Source of the DNA: Thermohalobaculum sp965247385
GTDB lineage: Bacteria; Pseudomonadota; Alphaproteobacteria; Rhodobacterales; Rhodobacteraceae
Reading direction: 5' to 3'
Assembly: GCA_965247385.1 (NCBI GenBank)
Contig: CBDFHG010000007.1
Span: 434,001-498,000, forward strand
DNA length: 64,000 nt
Each line of letters opens with the position of its first letter. The stretch's first letter is position 1. Positions 27,345-35,038 of the stretch are shown piece after piece. The notes beneath the pieces were generated by a model. That model worked only from the letters and a program-made list of their open reading frames with translations. It was not told where the DNA came from and searched no databases. The translations under genes were made by a program, and so were the position numbers.

Positions 27345-27372
27345 GTCTAAACGGCAGATCGGGGCAGGTCAA
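27345..27372 (-). promoter_or_regulatory. Putative nuo operon promoter
   Basis: On the minus strand TTGACC (27367-27372) and TTAGAC (27345-27350) are separated by 16 bases, 40 bases before the nuoA start. A small hairpin, GGCC TTTC GGCC, follows at 27323-27334 in the leader. Sequence-only prediction. Confidence 0.4.
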
Positions 27373-27510
27373 CCAAGCCACTGACCCCGGTGCGAAATTG
27401 CACGATTGCGGCAGTATTGGCCCCAATCCATGGGCCATAACGCCATCGGACACCGCGAAATGCGGAGCACTGGTAAGGTTTTCTGTGCATTTGCGAGGAG
27501 CGGGGTGACG

Positions 27511-27587
27511 TGGCGCGGTGGACGGGACTCGAACCCGCGACCCCCGGCGTGACAGGCCGGTACTCTAACCGACTGAGCTACCACCGC
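27511..27587 (-). tRNA. tRNA-Asp (GTC)
   Basis: The 77-base gene begins GCGGTGG, pairs with CCACCGC, and has an encoded G discriminator and CCA end. The anticodon loop reads CTGTCAC, giving GTC for aspartate. D-arm AGCTCAGTCGGTTAGAG and T-loop GTTCGAGTCCC are canonical. It marks the left border of the accessory island, with the nuo operon downstream on the same strand. Confidence 0.95.
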
Positions 27588-27669
27588 ATTAAGTCACATG
27601 TCCGGGAGCGAACCGTCCCGGAAGTGCGAGCCTTGTAGATAGGGGTGCCAGCGGCGTCAAGTGATTCAA

Positions 27670-27837
27670 TTTCACTGCCTGACGCCTTGGCGGGCGCGTC
27701 CGCACATGGTCCCGGCCTCGGGTCGCGTTGACTTCGTCGGGCGGGCGCGGTGCAATCCGGAGGCGATGCGATGCCGGTCAGGGGATATTCGAGGACAAGC
27801 GATGGCAGGTTTCAGGGGGTGCGGTGTGTTGGCGCGC
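27670..27837. repeat. Repeat A, copy 1 (next to tRNA-Asp)
   Basis: 168 bp that match 32811-32983 at nearly every position apart from a 5-base indel and a few substitutions. The match stops abruptly after GGCGCGC. At the other copy this end is followed within five bases by repeat B. No convincing gene is encoded. Confidence 0.9.
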
Positions 27838-28146
27838 ACCGGCAAGAACCGCCCTGCCGCCGACCCATGTGGCTGGCGATTTGGCGGCGGTCATGGACTG
27901 GATGCTGGGCAGCGATGCCTGAAGGCGCCTACCCTTCAACGACAACCCCGGCGAAGGGCGCGGCAGTCGCTACTGCCAAACCAACCGCGGCGGCTGCTGC
28001 TACAGCGGCGGCGGTTGGCATGAAGGCGACACTGCCATGTCCGACGGCAGTCTCGGCGGTTTCGGCAGCGCCGACTACGGAAGGGGCGGCCCCGCCGGCG
28101 GTCGCGGCTGGGGTGGAACTGACCACGGAGGAGGAAACGGATGGTA
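27838..28146 (+). other. Decayed glycine-rich reading frame
   Basis: One frame reads LPPTHVAGDLAAVMDWM, a TGA, then a Gly/Ser/Tyr-rich stretch (RGGCCYSGGGWHEGDT, GSLGGFGSADYGRGG) that ends TAA at 28144-28146. It has no start codon after the internal stop. It may be the remains of a small glycine-rich protein gene, but composition alone could produce it. Otherwise this stretch holds nothing I can name. Confidence 0.25.
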
Positions 28147-28705
28147 ATGATCAACAGAGTACGAGAGACGATGCTGGGCGCGGGCCCTGGCGGTGGGGCT
28201 GGCGGGTTGCGCGACGGCCGGGCCGATGGTCGGGCCGTCGAGCCATGACGCCGCCGGTCTCCGGGCGCTGCTCGCGGACCGGGTCGAGGTCGCCTACGAT
28301 GCGGCCGGGCGAGGCAGGGGCCTGCGGATCAAGGTCAATGTGGGCACGATGAGTCATTACTGCGTCCAGGACCGGCTCACAGGGTTCGGGCGCTACTTCA
28401 CCGAGGCCTGGACGACGCGGCCGCGCGGCCCGGACAAGGTCGCCGTCGTCACCGCGGCCGACCAGTTGCTGGGTTCGCGCGTCCAATACAATCCGGAGAC
28501 CGGCAGGCTGGTCAAGGGCGGATCGATTTATGGCGTGGGCTGGGTCGGCCACCTGCAGGAGACGATCCCGCTGGCGGTCTACTCGATCTGCCCGCGCTTT
28601 CCGGATCGCGGCGATCTCGGCTTCGAGGTCAACCTGAAGCAGAAGTCGACGGATTACCGGGAGCTGGTCGCCCAGGATCCCGGGGCGGTGCTGAAAGGCT
28701 TGTAA
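28141..28705 (+). pseudogene. Lipoprotein gene with frameshift in the signal peptide
   Basis: ATG at 28141 has GGAGG six bases upstream and reads MVMINRVRETMLG. A single-base shift near 28172-28180 then joins RALAVGLAGCATAGP, a typical lipobox (LAGC) that would anchor the protein in a membrane by a lipidated cysteine. The remaining 165 residues are open to the stop at 28705 and look like real protein (VNVGTMSHYCVQDRLTGFG, GWVGHLQETIPLAVYSICP). I do not recognise the family. Without the shift the signal peptide is too short to work, so the gene is either inactive or contains a sequencing error. Confidence 0.5.
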
Positions 28706-28852
28706 CTGGCGGGGAGGCACCGGGGGCGGCTGTTTTGGCGAACATGCCCCCGGCGCCTCTTCCCGAAGAGGAAGGTGTTCTTCATGATGTGTATAAAGCG
28801 GCGCCTCGAAGCGCTGGCGGACATCCGGCGCGGTGGCGCGCGCCCCGCCGGC

Positions 28853-29524
28853 TCAGGTGCCGAGCAGGAGCGCCGAGACGAACACGCCCGCGATCGCGAC
28901 CATGCAGCCGACCATCCAGCGCAACTGCGTGGTCTGGCCCTCGGCGATCTTCGTATACCGCTCGGCATTCCTGGTATCACTCTCGGCGATCTTCGTCTCA
29001 AGCCGGGACTCGGTGCCAGCGATCTCCGTGCGCAGGCTCTCGATCTTCGCATACCGCTCGGCATTCCTGGCATCACTCTCGGCGATCCCCGCGCGGGCCT
29101 CGGCGGCAGCGGCGGTGATATCCCCGCGCAGGCTCTCGATCTTCGTCTCAAGCCGGGACTCGGTGCCGGCGATCTCCCCGCGCACCTCGGCGATCTCCCC
29201 GCGCACCTCGGCGATCTCCCCGCGCACCTCGGCGATCCCCGCGCGGGCCTCGGCGGCGGCACCGGCGATATCCCCGCGCAGGCTTTCGATCTTCGTCTCA
29301 AGCCGGGACTCGGCACCGGCGATCCCTGCGTCGAGTTCGGCGATCCCCGCGGCGCTCTCCGCGGTGAGGTCAGCCTTGAGGAGCGCGAGATCGTCCTTCG
29401 TGGCGAGGGATTCGGTCATGGCGCCGCCAACGGTTTCGATAATGGCCTCGGCCTGCGCCTCTTCGACGCCAGTGGCGGTGAGCCGCTTCATCGCCTTGAG
29501 AGTATCGAACGCCATGGTCATCAT
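28853..29524 (-). CDS. Coiled-coil membrane protein, DUF1640/CCDC90-like
   Basis: The 223-residue protein starts MMTMAFDTLKAMKRLTATGV followed by EEAQAEAIIETVGGAMTESLATKDDL, which resembles the DUF1640 N-terminal region. Residues about 60-195 are a long alternating-charge coiled coil built from repeats such as ESRLETKIESLRGDI and three tandem AEVRGEI heptads. A single membrane helix (WMVGCMVAIAGVFVSALLLG) closes the C-terminus. The ATG at 29524 is chosen because GGAG lies six bases upstream; the frame extends to 29677 without support. Members are predicted to oligomerise at the membrane; the bacterial role is unknown. Confidence 0.7.
   Translation of the reverse strand: MMTMAFDTLKAMKRLTATGVEEAQAEAIIETVGGAMTESLATKDDLALLKADLTAESAAGIAELDAGIAGAESRLETKIESLRGDIAGAAAEARAGIAEVRGEIAEVRGEIAEVRGEIAGTESRLETKIESLRGDITAAAAEARAGIAESDARNAERYAKIESLRTEIAGTESRLETKIAESDTRNAERYTKIAEGQTTQLRWMVGCMVAIAGVFVSALLLGT
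29171..29233. repeat. Three tandem 21-bp repeats in the coiled-coil gene
   Basis: Three identical 21-bp units (29171-29191, 29192-29212, 29213-29233) encode three AEVRGEI heptads. Larger copies of an adjacent 50-bp block (around 28984, 29119 and 29276) also recur. Tandem repeats in exact heptad steps allow coil length to vary without frameshift. Confidence 0.85.
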
Positions 29525-29712
29525 TGCCGTCTCCTGCCAATCGCGTCCGCCGCGCGCCAAAAGGATATACGTTCCGCGCGCCCGCGTCAAAGCCTGCCCG
29601 GCCACCCTCCGCGCCCTGCCCTGGCCGCGGCGTCTCTCTCGCCGATCTCCCATCCAGTGGGACCGGCGCGCGGGCACAGGCGGCCCGACAAAGCGCGAAC
29701 ATTCGGGAACAC

Positions 29713-30140
29713 ATGGCGAACACGCGCTCTCGCCGTCCTCTCCGCCGCCGCCCTCGCCGCGCTCCTGGCCGGGCCGGCACCGGCCCTCGCCCAGCCCCGC
29801 CCTTCTCCTGATCCGGTCCTTCCGCTTGTGTTTCCGGCCTGTCCGGAAGCGGCTCTCACGGCGGCGCTTTCAGCCGGCTCCGCGGGCGCGGATTGCGCTC
29901 GGGCTCTGCCGCACTCGCGCCCGGTTGATGGCGGAGGTCACCGAGCACCATGCCCGGGTCGTGGCGGCGCTGGCCCCGCCGCCCGCGGACCCGGATGACA
30001 GCGAATACCACGCCGCGCGGATTGACGGCATCGAGGCGAAACTCGTCATCTCTGGTGATGGCCTGCGGCGGGGGCAACCTCTCGATATATATTTGGGGAA
30101 TTATTTACGTGAGGCCCTCTGCATAACTATTCCACACTAG
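29713..30140 (+). pseudogene. Degraded secreted-protein gene
   Basis: From the ATG at 29713 (MANTR) a 2-base shift in a GC microrepeat leads into a clean signal peptide, ALAVLSAAALAALLAGP then APALAQP. A second shift near 29905 leads to MAEVTEHHARVVAALAPPPA and a tail ending in the stop at 30138-30140. Each segment looks like coding sequence, but no single frame spans them. No family recognised. It is one of several decayed genes between tRNA-Asp and the transposase remnants. Confidence 0.4.
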
Positions 30141-30163
30141 CCAGGATTTGCTATATTTCTGGC

Positions 30164-30277
30164 ATGAGAAAAGCCTTTGAAACCCAGCCTGCGTTGTTCG
30201 TTTGCAGCACAGCGCTTGATCACCCATCATTAGACCCGTTTCACGATAATGCTTTTTCTGTCATATCAGCCCGTTGA
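30164..30277 (+). pseudogene. Possible transposase N-terminal fragment, 37 aa
   Basis: MRKAFETQPALFVCSTALDH and a further 17 codons resemble the N-termini of some IS4/IS5-superfamily transposases as I remember them. The frame stops after 37 codons and the rest is absent. Low confidence; it could be an unrelated small gene. Confidence 0.3.
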
Positions 30278-30348
30278 CGAAGTCGGCCCTGGACACGAGC
30301 GGCCTGGTCTGATTCTTTGATGTTCTGATTTGACCGGAGGGTTCGCCG

Positions 30349-30981
30349 ATGTCGATGGGACTGCAGAAGGATCGTCAGGGTGATTTGATGGTGGGCTGGG
30401 CGGAGATGCCGCGCGCGCCGGGTCATGTGTTTTACGACCGTCTTCAGTCGGTCCTGATCGAGGGCGACTTCGACGGCTTCGCCGAGGCGGCCTGCCGGTG
30501 CTGTTACGCGGCCAGGACGGGAGCGCCTTCGGTGCCGCCGGGGCGCTATTTCCGCAGGCATCTGGTGGGCTGTTTCGAGGGCATCGACTCTGAGCGCGGG
30601 CTGGAATGGCGCGGCTCGGATTCGCTGTCGCTGCGGGAGTTTCTGCGGCTGGAGAGCCGGGATCGTGTGCCGGACCATTCCTGGCTGTCGAAGACCCGCA
30701 CGCGCCTGCCCCACGAGGTGCACGCGATGGTCTTCGACCGGGTTCTGGCGCTGATCGCCGAGGCGGGTCTGGTGAAGGGCGAGCGCATCGGGGTGGATGC
30801 CTCGACCATGGAGGCCAACGCGGCGCTGCGTAACATCGTGCGGCGCGACACGGGTGAGGGCTACCGGGAGATGCTGGAGCATCTGGCCCAGGAGAGCGGC
30901 ATCGAGACGCCCACGGCCGAGGACCTGGCGCGTCTGGACCGCAAGCGCAAGGGCAGGAAGCTCCCAGGATTCCCGAACTAA
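30349..30981 (+). pseudogene. Truncated IS5/IS1182-type transposase
   Basis: 210 residues remain of a transposase of about 450. The N-terminal DUF772-like region (FEGIDSERGLEWRGSDSLSLRE) and the first catalytic aspartate in RIGVDASTMEANAAL are intact. After LDRKRKGRKL, where family members continue SNxDW, the sequence departs and stops five codons later, so the rest of the DDE core was lost to a deletion or insertion. GGAGG lies upstream of the ATG. Confidence 0.75.
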
Positions 30982-31195
30982 ATCCCTGACGCGCCTCGGC
31001 AGGGGCGGCGATGGGTGCCGTTGTGGGGTTTTCGCCCCGCGCCCGGGCACCACTCCCGCGGATTTCGCGCTCGAGGAGATATTCTCAAGGTGGCCACGCG
31101 TTTTGCGGGTCCCGCGCCTGTCCGTTGGCCAAGCGAAGCCCTGGCCGGGAGCCGGCATCGCACTTCAGCAAGGATATCGTGGCAGGCCGGAACCG

Positions 31196-32614
31196 TCAGG
31201 TCGGGCCGCGCGCCAGGGCCAGGATCTTCCGCCTGGCGCTCAGCACCAGATCGAGCCCCGCTTCGCTCGCCAAACGGATGATCAGCCGCCGCGCATGACG
31301 GATCACCCGGCCAGGCAGGGCGATCAGAGCCAGGCGCAAGGCCTTCATCCGCCGTGCCACCCAGGCCGGTCCCAGAACCAGTTGCTTCATCACCGCGTTC
31401 AAATTATGCGCCAGCACCATGATCGCCCACCAGGCCGCATTGGCTCCAAACAGACCCGAGGGCAGGGTGCCGCCAGCCAGGTCGTGCTTCATCACCGCGT
31501 GGACTTCCTCGCTCTTGCCACAGCGCTCCCGGGACCACCAGATCACCGCATCGCCCGGCAGATCACGGTTGGTGACCAGGGCGAACAGCTTGCTGCGCCC
31601 CTTCGAGGCAAACGCCGCGGTCGGGAACGGCAACTGATCCCCATCGCCAGGCTCCAACTGTTCCAGCGGCTCCCGGATCGCCAGGAAGCGGTAATCCGCC
31701 CGCGTCTTGCTCTCGCCCACCCAACTCGGTACATGGCAGACCTCCGCCCACTCCTGGCCGGTCTCCTGACGTTGCCCGTCGAAAACACGATCCAGCGGCC
31801 GCCACTCAGCCTCCGGCACGGCCAGGGCGGCACGCCGGAACTCCGCCGTCACGTTGGCGCCGACGGCGAACTCGATCACCCCGAAAACCTTGTCCCGGCC
31901 CGCGCCACAACAGAGCAGCAGATCCTTCTGACAGCCCGCCGTGTCCGAGCGCAGACAGACCTTGTCCACGCCCCCGGGCAGCGCCGCCAGCGAGGCCTGC
32001 AACACCCGCAACTGCTGATAGCCGGCCGGCACATTGCCGTCGCGGAACCCGGAATGCACGATCACCTGCTGTTCCGCCCACCAGGTGTTCAACGGCTGAT
32101 AGGCCTTGAACTTCTTGTAGCAGTATTCCGCCTGGCGCTTGTGGCTCTGCACCAGCGTCGCGTCCATGTCCAGCGTCGCCGAGCCCTGCCTGCGATGGTG
32201 CTGCAGAAATGACACCAGCGCCTGATTGACACGCCGCAGACCAGGCAGACCCGCCGACGGGCGCGGGATGAAGGCACGCCCGGCCTCCCGCAGATCTTCC
32301 TGGCCTGCGTCGTGGAAGCGTTCCAACCAGCCCGACAGAGCCGACGGCGAAGGCACGCTGCGCCCGCGACCGCGCCGAAACCGGCTCTTCAGTTGCCGAC
32401 GTTCCCGGCGCACCAGCAGCCGCCGCTCAACCGCATCCATGGTCGCGGCAAAGCCGGCGTCCGCCTCCAGGCGTTCCAGATCCTCGATCCGATCACCCCC
32501 GCACAGATTGAGTGCGATCACCGTGATGATCATCTGCACATCCAGCCAGCCCTGCCGCCCCGCCACCCGCACCTCGCGCCGCACCGCAGCCGCCAGTCCC
32601 GATGCCTCAATCAA
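31196..32614 (-). CDS. IS1380-family transposase
   Basis: The 472-residue frame contains the IS1380 pattern: LDMDATLVQSHKRQAEYCYK with the first catalytic aspartate, YQPLNTWWAEQQVIVHSGFR, DGNVPAGYQQLRVL and VCLRSDTAGCQKDLL. The start is uncertain. The frame stays open upstream to a TAA at 32732-32734, and the residues there (FEYESEPGSSDLTGFAGIGV) fit the family N-terminus, but no ATG or GTG is present; 32614 is a TTG. The gene may therefore have lost its start. It lies between a truncated transposase and repeat A, and the terminal inverted repeats could not be placed. It is not the same sequence as the interrupted copy at 4530-8605. Confidence 0.75.
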   Translation of the reverse strand: MIEASGLAAAVRREVRVAGRQGWLDVQMIITVIALNLCGGDRIEDLERLEADAGFAATMDAVERRLLVRRERRQLKSRFRRGRGRSVPSPSALSGWLERFHDAGQEDLREAGRAFIPRPSAGLPGLRRVNQALVSFLQHHRRQGSATLDMDATLVQSHKRQAEYCYKKFKAYQPLNTWWAEQQVIVHSGFRDGNVPAGYQQLRVLQASLAALPGGVDKVCLRSDTAGCQKDLLLCCGAGRDKVFGVIEFAVGANVTAEFRRAALAVPEAEWRPLDRVFDGQRQETGQEWAEVCHVPSWVGESKTRADYRFLAIREPLEQLEPGDGDQLPFPTAAFASKGRSKLFALVTNRDLPGDAVIWWSRERCGKSEEVHAVMKHDLAGGTLPSGLFGANAAWWAIMVLAHNLNAVMKQLVLGPAWVARRMKALRLALIALPGRVIRHARRLIIRLASEAGLDLVLSARRKILALARGPT

Positions 32615-32810
32615 ATCAAGGTAAACACCAATCCCGGCAAAACCCGTCAGATCGCTGCTGCCCGGTTCGCTTTCGTACTCGAAAGGAAGAACGCCCTGTG
32701 CCCTGATATTTTCACCCCGTTGGTGATGGAGTTAATCGCAAAAACCATCATGAATCCCTTTGGATTCAAAGACAACGGGGAATTTCAACTTTTTTGATCC
32801 AGAATTAGGG

Positions 32811-32983
32811 TTTCACTGCCTGACGCCTTGGCGGGCGCGTCCGCACCGCACATGGTCCCGACCTCGGGTCGCGTTGACTTCGTCGGGCGGGCGCTGTGCA
32901 ATCCGGAGGCGATGCGATGCCGGTCAGGGGATATTCGAGGACAAGCGATGGCAGGTTTCAGGGGGTGCGGTGTGTTGGCGCGC
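32811..32983. repeat. Repeat A, copy 2 (joined to repeat B)
   Basis: 173 bp matching 27670-27837 with one 5-base insertion (CCGCA repeated). It is followed after the five bases GCCAT by repeat B at 32989, so A and B form one unit here, whereas they are about 31 kb apart at the island borders. Confidence 0.9.
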
Positions 32984-32988
32984 GCCAT

Positions 32989-33100
32989 CGTTGAAGCAGC
33001 CTGCCAAGCCTGGAACCGTCTTGTCGACCAGCCATGGCAAATCATGTCAATCGGACTCCGGGATTGGGCCCACAACGGTCATCATCAATGACCTTTGGTA
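32989..33100. repeat. Repeat B, copy 1
   Basis: 112 bp matching 58642-58768. The other copy has a 15-base tandem duplication around GGGATTGGGCCCATC. A minus-strand frame of 96 codons (32785-33075) runs across A and B but shows no recognisable protein. Confidence 0.9.
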
Positions 33101-33213
33101 CTACCCCTTGCGAGACATGCCGCGATGTGATGTTTTAATCCGCATGTTCGCGGACCGGTGTTGCCAGTCGGCGCGTCGCCCGTATGGACCCTTGGCACAA
33201 GGAGTACAGCATC

Positions 33214-33477
33214 ATGGCTGACCGCCAGGTTACCCAGAGCCGCAAGGACAGGGCCGGTGACATTCTCGCCCTCTGCAACCCCGGCGAAAACTGGGCCAAG
33301 CGCTCGAAGCAGAACGCGATTAACGACATCGAGGGCGGCCACCACAAATACTTCGTCAACGTCTTCGGCGCTGGCCGCGTGAACATCCACGTCGTGCGCC
33401 GGTCGAACGGCAAGTACCTCCGGACGGACCCCGACCGCACTTCCCACAACAACCTCGACGACCTGCCCGACTGCTAA
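33214..33477 (+). CDS. DUF3892-type protein
   Basis: The 87-residue protein (MADRQVTQSRKDRAGDILAL) contains the DUF3892 pattern: CNPGENWAKRSKQNAINDIE followed by YFVNVFGAGRVNIHVV. AAGGAG lies nine bases before the ATG. DUF3892 proteins are small and often found in mobile or defence-rich regions; their role is unknown. The stop TAA is in frame with the following HEPN-like segment ten bases later, so the two may once have been one reading frame. Confidence 0.7.
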   Translation: MADRQVTQSRKDRAGDILALCNPGENWAKRSKQNAINDIEGGHHKYFVNVFGAGRVNIHVVRRSNGKYLRTDPDRTSHNNLDDLPDC

Positions 33478-33486
33478 GTCGCCGAG

Positions 33487-33963
33487 TTGGTGTTTGGTCC
33501 GTCGATCACCGGCATCCGCAGCGTCCTGGACGCCTTGGCGTCCGTGCGTGACGTGATTCCTGATCGCGATGCAGCCGAGACCACGGTTCGCCTCATCATC
33601 GAGAACGGTCTTCAGAACGCCGTCACGGCATTCAAGCGCTATGCCGAGGCGCTTTATGCTTGCCATCCGTCCGCGCCCGAGACCCGCCGAAACGCCTTCC
33701 AGAACCTGAACGAAGGCAGCGACCTGTGGCACGCGCTATAGCGATCATCTTGCCGCTGCCGGGCTGGCAGTGCTGACGCGCGCATTCCAGCAACGGCACC
33801 TTCTCGCCCACAAGCAAGGCTTGGTGGACGAGGATTATATCGCCCGCAGCGGCGACACCGCCTATCGGCCTGGTCAGCGCGTAGTCCTGGTCAGCGCGTA
33901 GTGGTGCGCGAGTGTCTCGATTTTATTGAGAAACTGGCTACGGCTTTGGCCTCAGGCGGGTGA
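33487..33963 (+). pseudogene. HEPN-domain protein, frameshifted
   Basis: The first part (FGPSITGIRSVLDALASV to EGSDLWHAL) stops at 33741. A shift of one base continues YSDHLAAAGLAVLTRAF and QQRHLLAHKQGLVDEDYIA, which carries an RX4H motif (RHLLAH) typical of HEPN ribonucleases. A 17-bp tandem duplication containing GGTCAGCGCGTAGT at about 33881-33914 breaks the frame again before VRECLDFIEKLATALASGG and the stop at 33961. The intact ancestor was probably a HEPN RNase or RNA-binding protein from a defence or toxin locus. Confidence 0.5.
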
Positions 33964-34036
33964 TCCCGGCCCTCAAAGGAAGCACGACCCACGCAAGCCC
34001 TGACACCGTGTCCAGAACGTGCTACAAGATGTTGTT

Positions 34037-34357
34037 ATGAGCAGGCAGGATGACGAGCAGGATTTATTCGGTTTTACGCGCGTGGGCGACGTGGTTTCCA
34101 AGGTTGCGCCCAAGCGTCCGGGTCGCGTGTAACAACGTCTCATCGACAGCAGCGCCGAAATCTCACTGTCCCCCGCCGAGCAGATCACCTACCAGCACAC
34201 GGTGCTGTGCCAAACAGGACTTCCCTACAGGAATCCTGGCTCCGACGTGCGGCGTTGGGAGCGGCAGAATGGCCGCGCATACCTTGAGATTGAGGCAGGT
34301 CGGGCCATCCATCCTGAAAACGGTCGTTTTCTGGAACTGTTCCGTATGCCGTCATGA
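34037..34357 (+). pseudogene. Plasmid replication initiator (RepA-type) remnant
   Basis: The frame reads MSRQDDEQDLFGFTRVGDV, a TAA at 34130-34132, then QRLIDSSAEISLSPAEQITY, QHTVLCQTGLPYRNPGSD and GRAYLEIEAGRAIHPENGRF before a stop at 34355. This matches the N-terminal region of alphaproteobacterial plasmid RepA proteins as I remember it. The helix-turn-helix C-terminal half is missing. It implies that part of the island came from a plasmid or integrative element. Confidence 0.5.
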
Positions 34358-34426
34358 GATTGCCCCAGACCATTTCCGTAAGTCCAGAAACTATTTCTTG
34401 AAAGCAGGCTTCCAGAAAGGCATGGT

Positions 34427-35038
34427 ATGAGCGAGTTTTTGGAATCGAGTGTCATGCTTGTCGGATACGCCCGCGTCTCAACCCACGAACAGGATCCAGC
34501 CCTTCAACTCGACGCGCTGGGCCAGGCCGGGTGCGAGCGCGTCTTCACGGAAACTGCTTCCGGTGCGCAACGCGAGCGGCCCGAGCTGAAGGCTGCCCTT
34601 GAGTACATGCGCTCTGGCGACACCCTCGTTGTCTGGCGGCTCGACCGACTCGCCCGCTCGCTGAAGCAGCTCATCGAGACGGTCGAAGACCTGGAAGGCC
34701 AGGAGATAGGTTTCCGGTCCCTGACCGAGAGCATCGACACAACGACGAGCGGCGGTCGCCTGATCTTTCGCATCTTCGGAGCGCTCGCCGAGTTCGAGCG
34801 CACCATCATCCGTGAGCGAACCCGCGCCGGGCTGGCAGCGGCCCGTGCCCGAGGACGCACCGGCGGACGCCCCCCGGCGCTCACCGAGAAGGACAAGGCC
34901 GCCGCCGTGGCCCTTCTCCGCGACCCCGACATCCCGGTAAAGGAGGTCGCGCGCCGCCTCGGGATCTCCGTCGCCGCCCTTTACCAGCACTTTCCCGGCG
35001 GACGCGGGGCGGTGATTGAAAGCTCGGGAGCAGAGTGA
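34427..35038 (+). CDS. Serine recombinase (resolvase/invertase family)
   Basis: The catalytic N-terminal domain has YARVSTHEQDPALQLDAL with the active-site serine, VVWRLDRLARS and GALAEFERTIIRERT. The C-terminal helix-turn-helix is VKEVARRLGISVAALYQHF. An alternative start at 34454 (MLVGYARVS) fits family N-termini. The stop overlaps the start of the helicase gene (TGATG), so the recombinase is the first gene of the helicase-methylase-ATPase operon. It probably resolves or inverts DNA; no recombination sites were identified. Confidence 0.85.
   Translation: MSEFLESSVMLVGYARVSTHEQDPALQLDALGQAGCERVFTETASGAQRERPELKAALEYMRSGDTLVVWRLDRLARSLKQLIETVEDLEGQEIGFRSLTESIDTTTSGGRLIFRIFGALAEFERTIIRERTRAGLAAARARGRTGGRPPALTEKDKAAAVALLRDPDIPVKEVARRLGISVAALYQHFPGGRGAVIESSGAE

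Noticed and set aside
27369..27584. A 71-codon minus-strand frame
   Set aside because: It overlaps the tRNA-Asp gene; the apparent protein is a translated tRNA.
27929..28126. Minus-strand Ala-rich 65-codon frame
   Set aside because: Low-complexity antisense of the glycine-rich stretch; no ribosome-binding site or family resemblance.
28833..30140. A 435-codon plus-strand frame
   Set aside because: Most of it is antisense to the coiled-coil gene, and its repeated Ser/Ala/Ile composition mirrors that repeat. Only the end after about 29905 looks coding, and it is treated as part of a pseudogene.
30961..32810. Terminal inverted repeats for the second IS1380-type element
   Set aside because: No convincing matching ends were found by eye on either side, so the element boundaries are left open.
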